DNA of 36,452 bases from Methanomassiliicoccales archaeon (GCA_038740345.1 JAVYMA010000019.1:1-36452); one strand, 5' to 3'; positions 16,926 through 26,141 are shown, counted from the first letter of the stretch. Notes: generated by a model not told the origin, from the letters alone. Made by a program: numbers and translations.

Positions 16926-18154
16926 CTATGACCCTCGAGGAATCCCGATGAAAGCAAGGCCGCGCCTACAGCCCCAATATACTGTGAGTTGGGCGGAACG
17001 ATTGGCTCCTGACCAACTACATTCCCCACTGCTCTCACTAACCCAGAGATTAATGAAGTCCCCCCTACCTGGATCACTGGATGACGCACATCAATTTCTT
17101 GCAATTGCTGCTCATAAATTTGCTCAGCTACCGAATGACAGGCCGCCGCGGCCACATCCTCAAGGGAATGCCCTGCGGCTAGTGATGTTACAAGGTCCTG
17201 AATTCCAAAAATAGAGCAATATGAATTCATGGGAACTTTCCTATAGTCTCCCTTATCAGCCATCGCGCCAAGTTCTGAGATATCTATCTTCAGGCGTTTC
17301 GCTGTTAGCTCTAAAAAGCGACCTGATGCACCGGCGCATATACCTCCCATAGTAAAATTGTCTGGAATGCCATCTCTAACAGTAATCGCTTTATTATCCA
17401 TGCCTCCTATGTCTATTATTGTTGCCTCGCCTTTTTGTCGATCTGCTAGCCACACTGCACCTTTTGAGTTTACGGTCAGCTCCTCCTGTACCAAATCACA
17501 TTTGAGCTTCTTACCGATGGTGAATCTGCCATATCCAGTTACGCCAATAGCTTCCAATTGATTTCGATTGACTCCAGCTTCTAATAAGGCTTTCTCTAAA
17601 GCCTCCTCGGCGCATTGTATAACTTCGCCTGTGGGATGCCAAAATTTTCCAATTATTTCGTTATCGCGCATGATAAGGGCTTTAGTTGTAGAACTTCCAG
17701 AATCAATACCAGCAGTCAGACCAACCTGCCTTTCCCTAGCCAAAAGCTCTTTTCTCTCAACAATAGTAACTAGAGCTTCCATCCTGGTGAGCAATTGGCC
17801 ACTCTTGGTCCTTTCTGTAAAAGAATATGTAACCACTGGGAGGCGAGAATGCTCCTGAATCCATCTTCTTAACTCATTACGTATTAAGGCCGCTTCAGCG
17901 CAACGGAAGCAGGATGAGATAAAAACTGCATCAGCATCATACTTGCCTTCTGTTATAGCGACAGCACGTGCGATCATCAACTTGAGCTGAGCACTAGTAG
18001 GATTGAACCCGAATTTTTCCACAGCGCTTTCGATATCTTTGGCATCGACATCTGGATATACCATCTTTGCTCCCACAGTGGCGGCTGCTTTCTCAATCTC
18101 TGCCTGTACCCCTGAGTACTCCGTACCACAAGAAAGCTGCGCAACCTTTATCAC
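16922..18154 (-). CDS. mmp15: Methanogenesis marker protein 15 (BadF/HgdC-type ATPase)
   Basis: Mmp15 is an ASKHA-fold ATPase related to the activators of 2-hydroxyacyl-CoA dehydratase and benzoyl-CoA reductase, which use ATP to drive low-potential electron transfer from a [4Fe-4S] cluster. The phosphate loop [10 protein letters not shown] lies at 149-158, a second nucleotide motif is [12 protein letters not shown] near 247, and the cluster-type cysteines are Cys273 (GGICAGASG) and Cys313 ([10 protein letters not shown]). An N-terminal domain of about 140 residues has an added SCFRC pair (Cys82, Cys85). The family resemblance suggests ATP-driven reduction of the MCR nickel centre or of its helper clusters. 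It overlaps its neighbours by 4 nt on both sides. Confidence 0.92.
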   Translation of the reverse strand: MIKVAQLSCGTEYSGVQAEIEKAAATVGAKMVYPDVDAKDIESAVEKFGFNPTSAQLKLMIARAVAITEGKYDADAVFISSCFRCAEAALIRNELRRWIQEHSRLPVVTYSFTERTKSGQLLTRMEALVTIVERKELLARERQVGLTAGIDSGSSTTKALIMRDNEIIGKFWHPTGEVIQCAEEALEKALLEAGVNRNQLEAIGVTGYGRFTIGKKLKCDLVQEELTVNSKGAVWLADRQKGEATIIDIGGMDNKAITVRDGIPDNFTMGGICAGASGRFLELTAKRLKIDISELGAMADKGDYRKVPMNSYCSIFGIQDLVTSLAAGHSLEDVAAAACHSVAEQIYEQQLQEIDVRHPVIQVGGTSLISGLVRAVGNVVGQEPIVPPNSQYIGAVGAALLSSGFLEGHR

Positions 18155-18585
18155 TTCAAGCCCTCCAAGAATTCTTTGATCCTGGCAACCATTATCTTGG
18201 CTTCATCCTCATTAGTAGGATATTTGACTATGATGTGAGGTATCTTTCTCTTTTTTATGTAATAGCGAACCATCTCATCTGTTCGATGACAACCTACACA
18301 ACCAAATTCAAACGGAGCATCCTCCATGATTATCGCTGCATCCGCTTGATCAATCAACGGACCCCAAACAGCCAAACGACCTCTTATGCCTGATGGTACC
18401 TCAATTCCTGCATATTTTAATCCCTTCTTCACATCCTCTGGGGTCACATTGATTGGAGGAGATTCTATCTCCGGATTTGTCACTCTTTCATGAATTGCTC
18501 CCATTAAACTAAGAGGTTCATGCCCATACCTTTCTACCAGATCGAATAAGATTAGGCTATTAGGTGGGACGATGAATACTTTCAT
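18151..18585 (-). CDS. mmp5: Methanogenesis marker protein 5
   Basis: This 144-residue protein starts [21 protein letters not shown] and carries a conserved [17 protein letters not shown] motif at about 93-109. The CxxCHR arrangement could bind metal or act in redox chemistry. The family occurs in methanogens; its biochemical role is not established. Its ATG overlaps the mmp6 stop by 4 nt and its stop overlaps the mmp15 start by 4 nt, placing it firmly in the operon. Confidence 0.88.
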   Translation of the reverse strand: MKVFIVPPNSLILFDLVERYGHEPLSLMGAIHERVTNPEIESPPINVTPEDVKKGLKYAGIEVPSGIRGRLAVWGPLIDQADAAIIMEDAPFEFGCVGCHRTDEMVRYYIKKRKIPHIIVKYPTNEDEAKIMVARIKEFLEGLK

Positions 18586-19010
18586 TTCGACACCTCATCA
18601 ATGATTTCGCGTAATTTTTTGATAGGTAGCTTCTTTACTTGATTTGGTTCACAAATAGGTTCACCACGAGCTGAAGCTGAAATTCCCTTTTCGATCAATC
18701 TCAGACATTCCCATTCTTTTTCCAACTGCGTGAAACCCGGTCTAGATCCATGGTGAGCTCGGCACCTTCGCGTATCGCCTATGGGGAAACCACGAATTTT
18801 AGTGAAAATTCTATCTGGATCAAGATTGCGGATCGATTTCAAAGCTTTTCGGACATCATCCTTTTTACCTTCTATCATTGCTCCATAACAAGTCTCTTTT
18901 ACTGTTATATTCAATCCTAATGAATGAACAGTGCGTGTTATCTGATCGGGTGTGATGGAGGATGAGGGGGAGATGACTATCATGCGAGTCTCCCAATCTT
19001 CCTTAGCCAT
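18582..19010 (-). CDS. mmp6: Methanogenesis marker protein 6
   Basis: The 142-residue protein has an N-terminal ferredoxin-fold-like segment (RMIVISPSSSITPDQITRTV) and a conserved C-terminal block GFPIGDTRRCRAHHGSRPGF with Cys and paired His. Mmp6 is limited to MCR-containing archaea and neighbours mmp3 or mmp5 in many of them. Function is not defined; involvement in MCR assembly is inferred from gene context. Its start overlaps the end of mmp3 by 8 nt. Confidence 0.88.
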   Translation of the reverse strand: MAKEDWETRMIVISPSSSITPDQITRTVHSLGLNITVKETCYGAMIEGKKDDVRKALKSIRNLDPDRIFTKIRGFPIGDTRRCRAHHGSRPGFTQLEKEWECLRLIEKGISASARGEPICEPNQVKKLPIKKLREIIDEVSK

Positions 19011-20643
19011 TGCTACCTTCCCCTTTTGATTTTCCCCTAATTTTCCTCTCTGTTGAATTAGCTAATCTAGACTTGGCTCGTTTGCTTGTTTTTTTAGATG
19101 GTGGCTCTTTTTCTTGTGCCTCCCGCACATACACGATGTCCCCTTCCTTAAGTCCTTTCATCATATCATCCAGACTGCTAGTAACCTTCCCCACCATATT
19201 CGTTCCGTATCTTTCCTCACCTGTAGGTCCGAATTCTTCACTCGGTTCCAATCTTACTCCTATTAGTCCGCGGTTTGGCCGCGACATATTCGTAATTCCG
19301 ATATCACCCCTCATCGCCTTATCTTTGAATTCGTTTTCCGGAATCAAGTGACCAGCCTCAGAATAATTTCCTTCAAAGGTTATCATAGGCATGTCTTCGA
19401 AGGTAAAGTGTACTTTCAAAGTCCCAATTGGTTTATGATCGAGACCCGTCATTTTCCTGAAATATCTGGTACCATGGGGAGCTTTTGCATCATCTAATAA
19501 AATTTCATTTACTTTTTCAGGCCTCACCCCATAAGTCTCGATATGATCGCTGTACAAAGCTTCCATAGTAAGCTCTGGCTCTTGCTCGACGATAATTGCA
19601 TCATCTGCTGTGTCTCCTTCTCTCACTTGATTTAGACCGAAAGACTTGAGAACCTCTTGACCCTGGATTTGGGTCATTCCTATCACCATAACTCGACGAG
19701 GTTCGGTCAACACAGTTAATTTGGATCCAGCTGGTGAAAGCCTCAACAATTCCATTCCTTTAATTACTATTCCGACCTTTGAATGCGATGGCGCTAATTG
19801 ACGGCGAGTCTTGTAGAAATATACTCTACCTTGTCCCGACCCCTCATGTCGTACCGTTACCATGCCAGGTTCCCTGACACTAGTCAATTCAGGTACTAAT
19901 TTCACGTCAAGGTTCTGAGAACAAGCGGAATAAGTTTCAGTCCTCTCATCTATCGGGATGCTTCCTTTTTGAGTAATTACCAATAAATGTTCAGAATTTA
20001 CGGGAGATGCTCGCTCTAATTGTATTGATATATAAGTTTCGACACTCATTCCATCTTCAAGAGTTTGCGTTAGATCATCAGTCACGAATGCGTTTCTCTC
20101 TGATAGCTCTTCTATTATCGGTTTTATATCGAGTATGACCTCTCCTTCTTTTAATTCATTTAAAAGATGACGCCCAGTTGTAATGCGTCCAATAATTGCA
20201 CCAGCGGCACCATATATGCCTTCATGGTTCTGACGAGCTATCATTAAATATGAAGTTCGTGAGTCAAAACCACCTAATGCAAAAAAGCAATCATACCGAT
20301 TGTAAAAGGCTCTATCCCTGCTCAACTCTATTTGAGTAGGAAAGGAGCCAATGGCTGTTACCTTTGAAGTTTGCCATCTTATCGCTTTGCCCTTAATATC
20401 AGATAAAATTTCACGGAAAAGATCGGCGTATTTTGAATCGTTCAGCTTCAATCCCATTTTTCCTCTTGGGGTAACCAGTTCAAATTCCCTGGTTTCTTTT
20501 TTGATAGCTTCGATAGGTTTCAGCACTGCAATAAGGCTGCCGATCTGATATGGTTGGTCCTCTATGACATCTCTAATAGTGGTGGAAACGGGCACTTCCT
20601 TTTTAATACCGTTTACTGTTATTATCATCTGGACGTGGTTCAT
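19003..20643 (-). CDS. mmp3: Methanogenesis marker protein 3 (UPF0288), MCR activation complex
   Basis: This is the first gene of the mmp operon. The 546-residue protein matches the Mmp3/UPF0288 family: a ubiquitin-like N-terminus (MIITVNGIKKEVPVS), a central RYDCFFALGGFD element, TYSACSQNLDVKLVPE, and a C-terminal half with FTFEDMPMITFEGNYSEAGH and FGPTGEERYGTNMVGK. Mmp3 has been found in the MCR activation complex with component A2, McrC, Mmp7 and Mmp17. An unusual feature is a Lys/Arg-rich tail of about 37 residues after the conserved core (EKEPPSKKTSKRAKSR onward). The ATG at 20643 has no clear Shine-Dalgarno site; an internal ATG five codons on (MIITVNG) is an alternative. Confidence 0.92.
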   Translation of the reverse strand: MNHVQMIITVNGIKKEVPVSTTIRDVIEDQPYQIGSLIAVLKPIEAIKKETREFELVTPRGKMGLKLNDSKYADLFREILSDIKGKAIRWQTSKVTAIGSFPTQIELSRDRAFYNRYDCFFALGGFDSRTSYLMIARQNHEGIYGAAGAIIGRITTGRHLLNELKEGEVILDIKPIIEELSERNAFVTDDLTQTLEDGMSVETYISIQLERASPVNSEHLLVITQKGSIPIDERTETYSACSQNLDVKLVPELTSVREPGMVTVRHEGSGQGRVYFYKTRRQLAPSHSKVGIVIKGMELLRLSPAGSKLTVLTEPRRVMVIGMTQIQGQEVLKSFGLNQVREGDTADDAIIVEQEPELTMEALYSDHIETYGVRPEKVNEILLDDAKAPHGTRYFRKMTGLDHKPIGTLKVHFTFEDMPMITFEGNYSEAGHLIPENEFKDKAMRGDIGITNMSRPNRGLIGVRLEPSEEFGPTGEERYGTNMVGKVTSSLDDMMKGLKEGDIVYVREAQEKEPPSKKTSKRAKSRLANSTERKIRGKSKGEGSNG

Positions 20644-20784
20644 CGGCCATTAGCCTTAAAATGCTTTTCATCATCATCCCCATGCAAATAGATACTATTT
20701 CGTTCATTCTCATTTTATCAAGTCTTAAAATTTAATTCTACATGGCTGAAACTATTTTATTGTGCAAATGGCTTTAATAGCCCT

Positions 20785-21357
20785 ATGGATAAAGAAAAGG
20801 TAAAAGAAGTAGTGCGAAAAAAAATAGAAGAAATTCCCGGAATAGTGGCTTTTCAATATCTAGACCAGAAATTTAAAGGAGATATAATAGCCTTGGAAAA
20901 GGCAGCCGAAGATAACGGAGCTTGTGGAGGACTTATGCCTTTTATAAACAAAGGTGTTTGGTCATGCATGAGCAAAGAAGAACAGTTTGTTATAGTGGTA
21001 AAAGGGGAGACACTTATCCTATCATTGAGTAAAAGTTTGGTTTTTTTAGAAGACCAGGAAGGTCAAGTTATAGGAGAATGGGTTAATCCGAGTAGATTGG
21101 AAGAGTTAAAGAAAAAGGACAACGTTTGCTTCCTGAGTGAAGATTTCGTGCTGTATTCCGACGTAAATATCAGAGGAGAACCTAGATTTGTATTACCTGC
21201 TGTTGATTTTCATTACTTAGATGACATCGAGGGAGTTGAAAACGTCGTGTCAGGAAGTGTTTCCACATTGGCAGATGAATTCATTAGGGAGAAACTTGGA
21301 TATTTGTTGGAAAATCATTGGACGCATCTCGTTGGTTTCGATATTAAGAAGCAATAG
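20785..21357 (+). CDS. Unknown protein, paralogue of the gene at 25596
   Basis: I do not recognise a named family for this 190-residue protein. It has an N-terminal helical part, a middle GACGGLMPFINKGVWSCMS with two cysteines, and a C-terminal half with VCFLSEDFVLYSD, RFVLPAVDFHYLDDI and GVENVVSGSVSTLADEFIR. This C-terminal half lines up with the 181-residue protein encoded at 25596 (VIFLSEDFIIFTD, EYFLMPPVSFPE, GVKNCVSCSPSPPSDIFIR). No signal peptide or membrane segment is visible. The gene stands alone on the plus strand, divergent from mmp3 and convergent with mcrC. A role connected with MCR assembly is suggested by position only. Confidence 0.72.
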   Translation: MDKEKVKEVVRKKIEEIPGIVAFQYLDQKFKGDIIALEKAAEDNGACGGLMPFINKGVWSCMSKEEQFVIVVKGETLILSLSKSLVFLEDQEGQVIGEWVNPSRLEELKKKDNVCFLSEDFVLYSDVNIRGEPRFVLPAVDFHYLDDIEGVENVVSGSVSTLADEFIREKLGYLLENHWTHLVGFDIKKQ

Positions 21358-21404
21358 GAACCTATAAAGTTCGATGTATGTTAGCTAAAATTTTCCTAAT
21401 TTAA

Positions 21405-22085
21405 TTATTCTGTAACTGTAATGCCATTAGAGAAAGGTTGAAATTTAGTAGCTACATTGTAATTTTTTTCACCTGATTTTAAAGGCAAATGCTTTTTGAC
21501 TTTGGATATTATCTCATCAAGCTTATGTTGTGGACATGTGACTCCCCTTACAACTCCAGTAACGATATCGACTATTACACCCTTAGTTCCAATATTTTCT
21601 GGGCGTGGCATCACGACGCGAGTTTTCACACCGATTTTCGCGAAATCCTCAAAATCCACAGGAGCCTGGCATACTATAATAGCTGGTATATCCACATTAC
21701 GCAAAATGAGCCTTGCTTTATAGATGATATGATTTCGAACGTTTCCTAAATGAATTATTGCAATCTTAAATTGCTGAATGCGTTTGATCTCAATTTCATC
21801 CAATCCAAATATTGAACCGGTTGAAACATCAGGTGCATCATGTGGAACCCCTGCTCCCGCATTAATAACGATGACTGAGGTATCGATGCCTTCTTCCCTT
21901 AAGGCATAAGTAATCTCGCATACAGGCTTTGTTATATGCCTTTTTCCTGGGCCCATTGCTATGGCAACTACATCCCTTCCAGATTCTGAGATGGTAGCTC
22001 TCTGAGCCATTCCTCCGCCGACACCGAGACCTTTGGATTCACGACATTCAACTACTTTGGTATGACGCCCAATCATTTCTTTCAA
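21405..22085 (-). CDS. mcrC: MCR-associated protein McrC
   Basis: McrC is a non-catalytic protein required in the ATP-dependent activation assembly of MCR. The family signature is clear: the N-terminal [40 protein letters not shown], and [10 protein letters not shown]. Cys14, His50, Cys56, Cys139 and Cys184 are candidate cluster ligands. In many methanogens mcrC lies inside the mcr operon; here it sits directly after atwA, with a 4-nt overlap, and the mcr operon reads B-D-G-A. At 226 residues it is slightly longer than usual, with a C-terminal tail after about residue 200. Confidence 0.95.
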   Translation of the reverse strand: MKEMIGRHTKVVECRESKGLGVGGGMAQRATISESGRDVVAIAMGPGKRHITKPVCEITYALREEGIDTSVIVINAGAGVPHDAPDVSTGSIFGLDEIEIKRIQQFKIAIIHLGNVRNHIIYKARLILRNVDIPAIIVCQAPVDFEDFAKIGVKTRVVMPRPENIGTKGVIVDIVTGVVRGVTCPQHKLDEIISKVKKHLPLKSGEKNYNVATKFQPFSNGITVTE

Positions 22086-23710
22086 GCGATCTCTACCCCG
22101 CTTTTCATCATTTCTTCTTTTTCCTCGGCAGTCATATGAGCAACAATTTCTTTCGGATCGCCTAAGGCTACTATCTTACCTTGTTTCATTATTGCAGCTC
22201 GGTCACAACAATTAACCACAAAGTCCATGTCGTGCGATACGATTATGAAAGTTTCTCCTAGTTCCTTCCTAGCATTTAGTACACTCTTTGCTACAGATAA
22301 CTTTGTTATAGGGTCCATAGTCCCGGTTGGCTCATCTAAGATAATTATCCTCGGTTCCCGAATAAGGACTGATGCCATTGCTACCCTTTGCTTTTCTCCT
22401 ACACTCAAAGTATCTGGATATGCATAAAGTATTTTTTCTATGTCCTTTTTTTCGAATCCCACACTAGATAGCACCTGAATTGCTTTCATTTTAGCAAATT
22501 CTGCTGGCATCTTAAGGCCAATACAAGAGGTAAGATTTTGTAACACTGTGTTAAAGGGATATAGCGAATATTCTTGATGCAAAATACCAATGTAAGGTGT
22601 AGCTCTCCCTCTCCCCAACTCACCTATTTCATACATGTTCACCCAATCGTCACCTATACGAACTTCGACTACGCCACTGGTTCCTGGTGTTATACCCGCA
22701 ATCATACGCGAAAGTGTGGTTTTTCCTGCTCCACTAAGTCCTACGAGGCCGAAAATCTCTTTTTCGTTTATCTCGAATGTTACACCATCCACAGCTTTTA
22801 CGACACCCCTTACTATTGAATAATAATACTTTTTTGCATCAATAACTCGGACAATTGGCCCTCCAATAGGGACGGGTTCTGGATCCTTGGGCGCAAATCC
22901 AACCATGAATTCTTTCGTCACCTCTACCGGATTTCCACGCTTCATCATCTCTCCGGCCTCTAACCATATTGCTTTATTTGCCAAACGGTTAATGGCTTTA
23001 GGCCAATGCGAAGTAACGACCATCCCCATCTTTGTTTTCTTTGACATATCTACAAGAGTCCGATGTACAATTTCAGCAGTACCTGGATCTAGAGTGCCTG
23101 TGGGCTCATCAGCTAAGAATATCAAAGGATCTCTGGCAAGTTGCCGAGCTAAAACGCACCTCTGTTTTTCGCCACCAGATAAATCTCTGGCAATGTGCGT
23201 AACCCGATGAGTCATATTTACCATTTTTAGGAGTTCGATGGCCTTGTCCACGCGCTCCTGATCAGTCAATCCCTTATCCATAGCCTCAAAAACATTTTCA
23301 ATCACGGACATGTCTCCAAAAAGAGCAAACGTCCGCTGTAGCATAATAGCGATGCGCTGTTTTACAGCGATTCGCATCTTATCATTCTCACTTAAGGACC
23401 AGAAATCTATATCAATAAGGTTTGTGTCCCCACCACACCTTGTACATTTTGCGCCTTTAAAAGGCAAATCGAGACGCTCGCACGAACTGCAAATATTCAT
23501 TCTATAAATTACTCTGCCCATGTCGGGCTTATATTCTTGATTACCTCGTAGCATGTTAATAAGTACAGACTTACCTGCTCCGCTCCTCCCTATAAGCCCA
23601 AGCACATCTCCAGGATAGATTACAGCGCTGATGTCTCTGAGCACAGTATTTCCATTAAAATTCTTACTGACATTATCAATGATTACTAATGGCTCTGCCT
23701 CATCGGGCAT
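22082..23710 (-). CDS. atwA: MCR activation component A2 (twin ABC ATPase)
   Basis: Component A2 supplies ATP hydrolysis for reductive activation of the F430 nickel in MCR. Two ABC ATPase domains are present in one soluble polypeptide of 542 residues. Domain 1 has [11 protein letters not shown] (about residue 36), a zinc-ribbon insert CSSC...CTRCGG at about 72-94, the signature LSGGEKQR, and Walker [15 protein letters not shown]. Domain 2 (from about residue 285) has [20 protein letters not shown], and [13 protein letters not shown]. There is no membrane domain. The inserted CxxC...CxxC ribbon is a hallmark of this family. It heads a two-gene operon with mcrC; transcription is probably leaderless from a TATA element near 23735. 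Confidence 0.95.
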   Translation of the reverse strand: MPDEAEPLVIIDNVSKNFNGNTVLRDISAVIYPGDVLGLIGRSGAGKSVLINMLRGNQEYKPDMGRVIYRMNICSSCERLDLPFKGAKCTRCGGDTNLIDIDFWSLSENDKMRIAVKQRIAIMLQRTFALFGDMSVIENVFEAMDKGLTDQERVDKAIELLKMVNMTHRVTHIARDLSGGEKQRCVLARQLARDPLIFLADEPTGTLDPGTAEIVHRTLVDMSKKTKMGMVVTSHWPKAINRLANKAIWLEAGEMMKRGNPVEVTKEFMVGFAPKDPEPVPIGGPIVRVIDAKKYYYSIVRGVVKAVDGVTFEINEKEIFGLVGLSGAGKTTLSRMIAGITPGTSGVVEVRIGDDWVNMYEIGELGRGRATPYIGILHQEYSLYPFNTVLQNLTSCIGLKMPAEFAKMKAIQVLSSVGFEKKDIEKILYAYPDTLSVGEKQRVAMASVLIREPRIIILDEPTGTMDPITKLSVAKSVLNARKELGETFIIVSHDMDFVVNCCDRAAIMKQGKIVALGDPKEIVAHMTAEEKEEMMKSGVEIA

Positions 23711-23862
23711 ATAGTCTGGCGTAGCACCAGTTTAATAATAAAACTTTGCCCAGACGTTAAACATGTGTTAATCAAAAGGAATATTAACATATTTAAGTTA
23801 GAAAGCAGGTAAGGTTAGATTTTAACGGCCTGAAATCATTTTGTCAGTGGTTAAATTTATTT

Positions 23863-23883
23863 GGATGGATGATTTATCCATCC
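23863..23883. promoter_or_regulatory. Inverted repeat operator GGATGGAT-5-ATCCATCC
   Basis: Two perfect 8-base half-sites, GGATGGAT and ATCCATCC, are separated by 5 nt and end 4 nt before the ATG at 23888. The same half-sites, separated by 1 nt, occur just upstream of the mcr TATA box at 30940-30956. Here they lie downstream of an AT-rich TATA-like stretch (about 23851-23860), so a bound protein would block initiation, consistent with autorepression. Confidence 0.55.
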
Positions 23884-23887
23884 TACC

Positions 23888-24850
23888 ATGCCGCTAATAT
23901 TTAGCTCATATTTCGCTGGAGGACCGACACCAAAGTTTTCATTGTACCATATTTGGAAAACATACCAAATAATAGATACTCAGGGACCGATAGGAAGGAA
24001 AGCCCTAGCTGAAATATTACAAATCGGAGAGGGAAGTACTAGAACAATTCTTGATAAAATGATAAGAGAAGGTTCTGTAGAAAATACAAAAAGAGGGGCA
24101 GTGCTTACTGAAAGGGGACGCAAGAGATTGGAGTCTTCAGGAATTCTTACACACCCCATTGAAATTGATGGGATTACAATCGGGAAACACAATTGTGCCG
24201 TATTAGTAAAAGGAGGTGCAGATAGGATCAAGCTTGGATGTGAACAGCGTGATGAGGCGGTCAGAGCAGGTGCGGTCGGTGCCACGACATTAATTGTTAA
24301 GGAAGGGAAAGTGGTCTTTCCTGGAGATGACGATTTACCAGATCAGGAAATTGTATCTCCTTTAAAAAGAATTTTTGACCTTGAGGATGGTGATGCGATT
24401 ATAATTGGATCAGCATTCTCATACGAAATTGCAGAGAAGGGTGCCGTTTCTGCCGCCCTAGCTATAGGTAATCAATCCAGGCGTTGTTGGAGTGAAGGCA
24501 CTACATTACTTTCTCCAGATACGGAGGCTGAAGATTTGAAATGTATAGCTTTGGCCATTCATGAACTTGTTGGGAGACTTCCTTTGGCCATGAGATCGAA
24601 AAATCAATATGGAGTTCGCTGCGAAGAAGGGGAGATTGTTGACAGCAATTATACGGGGCCCGTTTTAGAAGAAGCTTTAAAGAAAGGCCAGGTAGTAAGA
24701 AGAACGGCAGTATCAGGTCCTTATAGAGGAGTGCCTGTAGTAGTTGTTCCCATCATGAGAAAAAAAGAAGCGATAGCTGCAATAGGAGTGTTTGACATCA
24801 CACGTGGCTCATTCACTGATTTAATGAACAAGGCTCGTAGGGAGAAATGA
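23888..24850 (+). CDS. Winged-helix regulator with DUF2111 domain
   Basis: The 320-residue protein starts with a winged helix-turn-helix region (residues about 15-90, DUF4443-like, with RKALAEILQIGEGSTRTILDKM as the HTH). A middle domain of about 90-200 follows (LTHPIEIDGITIGKHNCAVL, AIIIGSAFSYEIAEKGAVSA). The C-terminal DUF2111 domain spans about 213-310 (LPLAMRSKNQYGVRCEEGE, DSNYTGPVLEEAL, VVVVPIMRKKEAIAAIGV). DUF2111 is found mostly in methanogens and probably senses a ligand. The inverted repeat at its own start, shared with the mcr promoter, makes it the best candidate regulator of mcr. It overlaps the next gene by 4 nt. Confidence 0.85.
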   Translation: MPLIFSSYFAGGPTPKFSLYHIWKTYQIIDTQGPIGRKALAEILQIGEGSTRTILDKMIREGSVENTKRGAVLTERGRKRLESSGILTHPIEIDGITIGKHNCAVLVKGGADRIKLGCEQRDEAVRAGAVGATTLIVKEGKVVFPGDDDLPDQEIVSPLKRIFDLEDGDAIIIGSAFSYEIAEKGAVSAALAIGNQSRRCWSEGTTLLSPDTEAEDLKCIALAIHELVGRLPLAMRSKNQYGVRCEEGEIVDSNYTGPVLEEALKKGQVVRRTAVSGPYRGVPVVVVPIMRKKEAIAAIGVFDITRGSFTDLMNKARREK

Positions 24851-25188
24851 AAATGAGCAAAATTTTACTAGAAGAGCAAAGAGTTGTTTTGAATCTTGAT
24901 CCGGGTGTATGTCGATTCAAAACCAAAATAATTATTTGGAGCGAAAACGGCAAGATAAAATGTGAAATAAATAGTGGGTGCAAACATGTAAAGGATTTCG
25001 GCAAAGAAATTGAGACATGCGAAATAATTGAAGCATTACACATGCCGTACTCTGAGAACAGAGTATATTTGGTGGGAGGACGAACATTAAAACATGCTTC
25101 CTGCCCAATTCCTATGGCTGTACTCAAAGGATTTGAAGTCGCAGCTGGTCTTGGTCTAAAGAGACCTGTAAGCCTAACTTTTGAATGA
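24847..25188 (+). CDS. Small cysteine-containing protein coupled to the regulator
   Basis: This 113-residue protein is translationally coupled to the regulator upstream (ATGA overlap). It has cysteines at LDPGVCRF, IKCEINSGCKHV, IETCEII and KHASCPIPMAV, five in all, in a pattern that suggests a metal or FeS site. The DPGVCxFxTxI opening resembles small conserved proteins seen in methanogens (possibly DUF6951), but I am not certain of the family. No membrane segment is present. Coupling suggests it works with the DUF2111 regulator, perhaps as a sensor or cofactor carrier. The 3' end overlaps the convergent AhpD-like gene by 15 nt. Confidence 0.7.
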   Translation: MKMSKILLEEQRVVLNLDPGVCRFKTKIIIWSENGKIKCEINSGCKHVKDFGKEIETCEIIEALHMPYSENRVYLVGGRTLKHASCPIPMAVLKGFEVAAGLGLKRPVSLTFE

Positions 25189-25503
25189 GGAATCTGAATT
25201 TTCTGAAAGCTCACCTAATAGTATTTTGTCAATAACTGGTGACCAGACAACTGAAGTAGGTCCAGCGAGATACATAGCCACATTCATAGTCTCTCGTAAT
25301 TCATCTCGTGTAGCTCCTTGCTTAAAAGCCTCTTTAGCATGAACTTCTAAGCATACGTCGCATTTTAAAACCATTGAGATGGCTACCGCAATAAGCTCTT
25401 TCTGTTTAAGGGTTAAAGCTCCATCCCGAAATACCTCATGCTTATAACGATAGAGTGCTCTAACAATTGACGGTTCCTGCTTCGCCAAAAGCTCTAAACT
25501 CAT
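25174..25503 (-). CDS. Carboxymuconolactone decarboxylase/AhpD-like protein
   Basis: The 109-residue protein has the CMD-domain core LTLKQKELIAVAISMVLKCDVCLEVHAKEAFKQG-type pattern, read here as KELIAVAIS then CDVC and HAKEA. Cys48 and Cys51 form the CxxC and His55 follows, the residues used by AhpD-type proteins for thiol peroxidase or disulfide reduction. Whether this one is a redox enzyme or a lactone decarboxylase-type protein is unknown, but the CxxCxxxH supports a redox role, such as oxidative-stress defence in a strict anaerobe. It converges with the small cysteine-containing gene and diverges from the unknown gene at 25596. Confidence 0.9.
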   Translation of the reverse strand: MSLELLAKQEPSIVRALYRYKHEVFRDGALTLKQKELIAVAISMVLKCDVCLEVHAKEAFKQGATRDELRETMNVAMYLAGPTSVVWSPVIDKILLGELSENSDSSFKS

Positions 25504-25563
25504 AAAGTAGTGATGAACTTTTGCGCATAAAATGACTGCCTAAAAAATTTCTAAACAGAAAGA

Positions 25564-25577
25564 TAGAATATATTCTA
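25564..25577. promoter_or_regulatory. Palindromic TATA region upstream of the gene at 25596
   Basis: TAGAATATATTCTA is a perfect 14-bp palindrome that contains the likely TATA element of the plus-strand gene at 25596. The distance to the ATG (about 25 nt) predicts a leaderless transcript. The symmetry might be an operator overlapping the TATA box or may just reflect AT-richness. Confidence 0.35.
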
Positions 25578-25595
25578 GCACATTGCTCCGTTCAC

Positions 25596-26141
25596 ATGGT
25601 AAATCCTGAAGAAGTAATCGATCTTTTAAAGAATATGGAAGGTAGCGTTCACGTTTTCAAATTAGATGATAGTGCGAGAGAAAAGGTGCTCCAAATTGAA
25701 GGACAAGTAAAGGCTGCCTTAGGAATCTCATGCATCAATCGAGGAGTCGAAGAGTGCTTAAGAAGACAACATGTTATTGCTATAATTAAAGATAAACGCT
25801 TCCGGCCTCCTCCTGAACCTACTGTATTGCTCGTCGCTGACGCGGGGGATACAATATTGGGAAAAGAGATATTCCCACATGAGCGCGATGAATATAAGAA
25901 TAAACCTAACGTTATCTTCCTATCTGAAGATTTTATAATTTTCACCGATAAGATGCCTAAAAGCAAAGAATATTTTTTAATGCCACCAGTCTCATTTCCA
26001 GAGGTAGCGGCTCTTCCTGGCGTTAAGAATTGCGTGTCATGCTCACCTTCACCACCGAGCGATATATTCATTAGAGCGTTGCATGGAGTCCCTGATGATC
26101 CAAAACTAGCTAGCATTTTGGTAGGTTATGATGATGGATGA
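25596..26141 (+). CDS. Unknown protein, paralogue of the gene at 20785
   Basis: This 181-residue soluble protein has no family name I can give. The N-terminal third contains ALGISCINRGVEECLRR with two cysteines. The C-terminal half has VIFLSEDFIIFTD, KEYFLMPPVSFPEVAALPGV and KNCVSCSPSPPSDIFIR, and it aligns with the protein at 20785-21357. Compared with that paralogue it has additional cysteines in the NCVSC segment, where the other has NVVSG. The gene is monocistronic on the plus strand, 452 nt from the convergent DUF2098 gene that ends the mcr operon. Two copies flanking the MCR helper genes suggest a linked function, which is inference. Confidence 0.72.
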   Translation: MVNPEEVIDLLKNMEGSVHVFKLDDSAREKVLQIEGQVKAALGISCINRGVEECLRRQHVIAIIKDKRFRPPPEPTVLLVADAGDTILGKEIFPHERDEYKNKPNVIFLSEDFIIFTDKMPKSKEYFLMPPVSFPEVAALPGVKNCVSCSPSPPSDIFIRALHGVPDDPKLASILVGYDDG

